In this document: one piece after another, positions 60,163 through 64,000 of the stretch
Numbering within the stretch: the first letter of the stretch is position 1
Layout: each line of letters opens with the position of its first letter
Position numbers and translations under genes: made by a program
Assembly: GCF_051014445.1 (NCBI RefSeq)
Contig: NC_135137.1
Coordinates: 19,407,501-19,471,500, forward strand
Direction: 5' to 3'
Origin: Colletes latitarsis
Lineage: Eukaryota; Arthropoda; Insecta; Hymenoptera; Colletidae
DNA: 64,000 nt
Notes under the pieces: model-generated
The model's database searches: none
What the model saw: the letters and a program-made list of their open reading frames with translations, nothing else
Told to the model about the DNA's origin: nothing

Positions 60163-60188
60163 AAAAAAAAAAAAAAAAAAAAAAAAAA
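60163..60188 (+). other. Poly(A) tail of family A copy 2 (A26)
   Basis: A pure run of 26 A, the same length as in copy 1, joined to GGTCTGGGTTATGCC at 60189. Confidence 0.95.
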
Positions 60189-63100
60189 GGTCTGGGTTAT
60201 GCCCGCATCTGGCTTATACTTTCGCCTTTTTCGCAAACTTGTTGGCTAGATCCTGGGTTTTTTTCGGGTTTGAATCTCGTAGTAATGTGGTACCACACAG
60301 AAGCAGTCCATTAAACCTGGATTCGGACAGTATTTTAGCGGATAACACCGGTTAGGTCTGGGTTTCGTCTGGGTTATGCCCGCATATGGCTAATGAATTT
60401 GCCTTCTTCGCATACTTGTTGGCCAGATCCTGGGTTTTTTTCGTGTTTGAATCACGTAGTAATGTGGTAACACACTGAAGCAGTCACTTAAACCTGGTTT
60501 CGATCGATGTTTTAGAGGATAACACCGGTTAGGTCTGGGTTAGGTCTGGGATATGCGCCCATCTGGCTTATACTTTCGCCTTTTTCGCAAACTTGTTGGC
60601 CAGATCCTGGGTTTTTTTCGTGTTTGGATCACGTAGTAATGTGGTACCACATTGAAGCAGTCAATTAAACCTGGTTTCGATCAATATTTTAGAGGATAAC
60701 ACCGGTTAGGTCTGGGTTAGGTCTGGGTTATGCGCGCATCTGACTTATACTTTCGCCTTTTTCGCAAACTTGTTGGCTAGATTCTGGGTTTATTTCGGGT
60801 TTGAATCACGTAGTAATGTGGTAACACACTGAAGCAGTCAACTAAACCTGGTTTCGATCAATATTCTAGAGGATAACACCGGTTAGGTCTGGGTTAGGTC
60901 TGGTTTATGCCCGCATCTGGCTCATGATTTGACCTTCTTCGCAAACTTGTTGGCCAGATCCTGGGTTTTTTTTCGTGTTTGAATCACGTAGTAATGTGGT
61001 ACCACACTGAAGCAGTCAATTAAACCTGGTTTCGATCAATATTTTAGAGGATAACACCGGTTAGGTCTGGGTTAGGTCTGGGATATGACCGCATCTGGCT
61101 CATGATTTGGCCTTCTTCGCATACTTGTTCGCCAGATCCTGGGTTTTTTTCGTGTTTGAATCACGTAGTAATGTGGTACAACACTGAAGCAGTCAATTAA
61201 ACCTGGTTTCGATCAATATTTTAGAGGATAACACCGGTTAGGTCTGGGATATGCGCGCAACTGGCTTATACTTTCGCCTTTTTCGCAAACTTGTTGGCTA
61301 GATCCTGGGTTTTTTTCGGGTTTGAATCTCGTAGTAATGTGGTACCACACAGAAACAGTCCATTAAACCTGGTTTCAGACAGTATTTTAGAGGATAACAC
61401 CGGTTAGGTGTGGGTTTCGTCTGGGTTATGCCCGCATCAGGCTCATGATTTTGCCTTCTTCGGATACTTGTTGGCCAGATCCTGGATTTTTTTCGTGTTT
61501 GAATCACGTAGTAATGTGGTAACACACTGAAGCAGTCAATTAAACCTGGTTTCGATCAATATTCTAGAGGATAACACCGGTTAGGTCTGGGTTAGGTCTG
61601 GGTTATGCCCGCATCTGGCTCATGATTTGACCTTCTTCGCAAACTTGTTGGCCAGATCCTGGGTTTTTTTTCGTGTTTGAATCACGTAGTAATGTGGTAA
61701 CACACTGAAGCAGTCAATTAAACCTGGTTTCGATCTATATTTTAGAGGATAACACCGGTTAGGTCTGGGTTAGGTCTGGGTTATGCCCGCATCTGGCTTA
61801 TACTTTCGCCTTTTTCGCAAACTTGTTGGCTAGATCCTGGGTTTTTTTCGGGTATGAATCTCGTAGTAATGTGGTACCACACAGAAGCAGTCCATTAAAC
61901 GTGGATTCGGACAGTATTTTAGCGGATAACACCGGTTAGGTCTGGGTTTCGTCTGGGTTATGCCCGCATTTGGCTAATGAATTTGCCTTCTTCACATATT
62001 TGTTGGCCAGATCCTGGGTTTTTTTCGTGTTTGAATCACGTAGTAATGTGGTATCACACTGAAGCAGTCAATTAAACCTGGTTTCGATCAATATTTTAGA
62101 GGATAACACCGGTTAGGTCTGGGATATGCGCGCATCTGGGTTATACTTTCGCCTTTTTCGCAAACTTGTTGGATAGATCCTGGGTTTTTTTCGGGTTTGA
62201 ATCACGTAGTAATGTGGTACCACACAGAAACAGTCCATTAAACCTGGATTCGGACAGTATTTTAGCCGATAACACCGGTTAGGTCTGGGTATCGTCTAGG
62301 TTCTGCCCGCATCTGGCTCTTGATTTTGCCTTCTTCGCATACTTGTTGGCCAGATCCTGGGATTTTTTTCGTGTTTGAATCACGTAGTAATGTGGTAACA
62401 CACTGTAGCAGTCACTTAAACCTGGATTCGATCAATGTTTTAGAGGATAACACCGGCTAGGTCTGGGTTAGGTCTGGGATATGCGCGCATCTGGCTTATA
62501 CTTTCGCCTTTTTCGCAAACTTTTTGGCTAGATCCTGGGTTTTTTTCGGGCTTGAATCACGTAGTAATGTGGCAACTCACTGAAGCAGTCAATTAAACCT
62601 GCTTTCGATCAATATTTTAGATGATAACACCGGTTAGGTCTGGGTTAGGTCTGGGATATGCGCGCATCTGGCTTATACTTTCGCCTTTTTCGCAAACTTG
62701 TTGGCCAGATCCTGGGTTTTTTTCGTGTTTGAATCACGTAGTAATGTGGTAACACACTGAAGCAGTCAACTAAACCTGGTTTCGATCGATATTTTAGAGG
62801 ATAACACCGGTTAGGTCTGGGTTAGGTCTGGGATATGCGCGCATCTGGCTTATACTTTCGCCTTTTTCGCAATCTTGTTGGCCAGATCCTGGGTTTTTTT
62901 CGTGTTTCAATCACGTAGTAATGTGGTACAACACTGAAGCAGTCAATTAAACCTGGTTTCGATCAATATTTTAGAGGATAACACCGGTTAGGTCTGGGTT
63001 AGGTCTGGGATATGACCGCATCTGGCTCATGATTTGGCCTTCTTCGCATACTTGTTCGCCAGATCCTGGGGTTTTTTCGTGTTTGAATCACGTAGTAATG

Positions 63101-64000
63101 TGGTACAACACTGAAGCAGTCAATTAAACCTGGTTTCGATCAATATTTTAGAGGTTAACACCGGTTAGGTCTGGGATATGCGCGCATCTGGCTTATACTT
63201 TCGCCTTTTTCGCAAACTTGTTGGCTAGATCCTGGGTTTTTTTCGGGTTTGAATCTCGTAGTAATGTGGTACCACACAGAAACAGTCCATCAAACCTGGT
63301 TTCAGACAGTATATTAGAGGATAACACCGGTTAGGTGTGGGTTTCGTCTGGGTTATGCCCGCATCAGGCTTATACTTTCGCCTTTTTCGCAAACTTGTTG
63401 GCTAGATCCTGGGTTTTTTCGTCTTTGAATCACGTAGTAATGTGGTAACACACTGAAGCAGTCAATTAAACCTGGTTTCGACCTATATTTTAGAGGATAA
63501 CACCGGTTAGGTCTGGGTTTGGTCTGGGATATGCGCGCGTCTGGCTTATACTTTCGCCTTTTTCGCAAACTTGTTGGCTAGATCCTGGGGTTTTTCGTCT
63601 TTGAATCACGTAGTAATGTGGTGCCACACAGAAACAGTCCATTAAACCTGGTTTCAGACAGTATTTTAGAGGATAACACCGGTTAGGTCTGGGTTAGGTT
63701 TGGGTTATGCCCGCATCTGGCTCATGATTTGGCCTTCTTCGCATACTTGTTGGCCAGATCCTGGGTCTTTTCGTGTGTGAATCACGTAGTAATGTGGTAA
63801 CACACTGAAGCAGTCAATTAAACCTGGTTTCGACCAATATTTTAATGGATAACACCGGTTAGGTCTGGGTTAGATCTGGGATATGCGCGCATCTGGCTTA
63901 TACTTTCGTCTTTTTCGCAAACTTGTTGGCCAGATCTTGGGTTTTTTTCGTGTGTGAATCACGTAGTAATGTGGTAACACACTGAAGCAGTCAATTAAAC
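60189..64000 (+). repeat. Satellite array, right end of window
   Basis: About 22 monomers without any gene. It repeats 48131-51609 up to 63688. It then jumps ahead by about two monomers and follows 51964 onward (offset 11724), with the GTGTGTGAATCACG monomers. The array leaves the window mid-monomer. Confidence 0.96.

Larger units (their letters stand above)
55316..60188 (+). mobile_element. R1-clade (SART/TRAS-like) non-LTR retrotransposon, family A copy 2
   Basis: Same 4873-bp structure as the copy at 43258-48130, at offset 12058. Both ORFs translate identically and the 3' UTR and A26 tail are unchanged where compared. Because flanks and tail length are shared, this copy arose by duplication of a satellite segment, not by a second retrotransposition. 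An assembly duplication is possible, but differences in the flanking satellite argue for two real loci. Confidence 0.94.
54618..63688 (+). repeat. 9.07-kb segmental duplication, copy 2 (satellite + family A element)
   Basis: Partner of 42560-51609, carrying the second family A element with the same insertion point and tail length. It keeps the 21 bp missing after 49205 in copy 1. The left edge is inside a monomer, where TTTATGCCC changes from the ATATGAC variant of copy 1. Confidence 0.92.

Noticed and set aside
55316..60188. Second family A element as an independent retrotransposition
   Set aside because: Shared insertion point, tail length, target-site duplication and several kilobases of flanking variant order show it was duplicated with its surroundings.

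Overview
The window is eukaryotic satellite DNA carrying three non-LTR retrotransposon copies. It is most likely from an insect. About 51.4 kb is one tandem array of a monomer about 177 bp long, roughly 290 copies estimated from length. The array runs off both window ends. I see no host gene, rRNA, tRNA or CRISPR array.

The basic monomer contains two tandem copies of the 11-mer TTAGGTCTGGG. This resembles the arthropod TTAGG telomere repeat, and from memory the same 11-mer has been reported as a telomeric motif in some Hymenoptera. Monomers with one, two or three 11-mers measure about 166, 177 and 188 bp. A subtelomeric or telomere-derived array in a hymenopteran-like insect is therefore my best reading, but it is an inference. 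If the motif is telomeric, its G-rich strand points to the right, so the chromosome end would lie to the right.

Layout: 1-39540 is satellite with nested kilobase-scale duplications. 39541-42385 is a 5'-truncated R1-clade element on the minus strand (family B: RT part of ORF2, 3' UTR, 37-nt poly(A)). 42386-43257 is satellite. 43258-48130 is a plus-strand R1/SART-like element (family A: Gag-like ORF1, endonuclease-RT ORF2, 3' UTR, 26-nt poly(A)). 48131-55315 is satellite. 55316-60188 is a second, apparently identical family A copy, and satellite follows to 64000. The two A copies lie in a 9.05 kb segment present twice (42560-51609 and 54618-63688), so they come from one insertion later duplicated with its flanks.

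In family A, ORF1 supplies the RNA-binding protein and ORF2 the APE-type endonuclease and reverse transcriptase for target-primed reverse transcription. The ORFs overlap as TAATG, the arrangement known from SART1. Family A sits exactly at TTA|GGTCTGGG, inside the telomere-like unit. In both families the target-site duplication supplies the ATG of the first ORF. Unoccupied paralogues of both insertion sites survive within one 1.5 kb stretch near 24-25 kb. The elements are strikingly GC-rich beside the AT-richer satellite.
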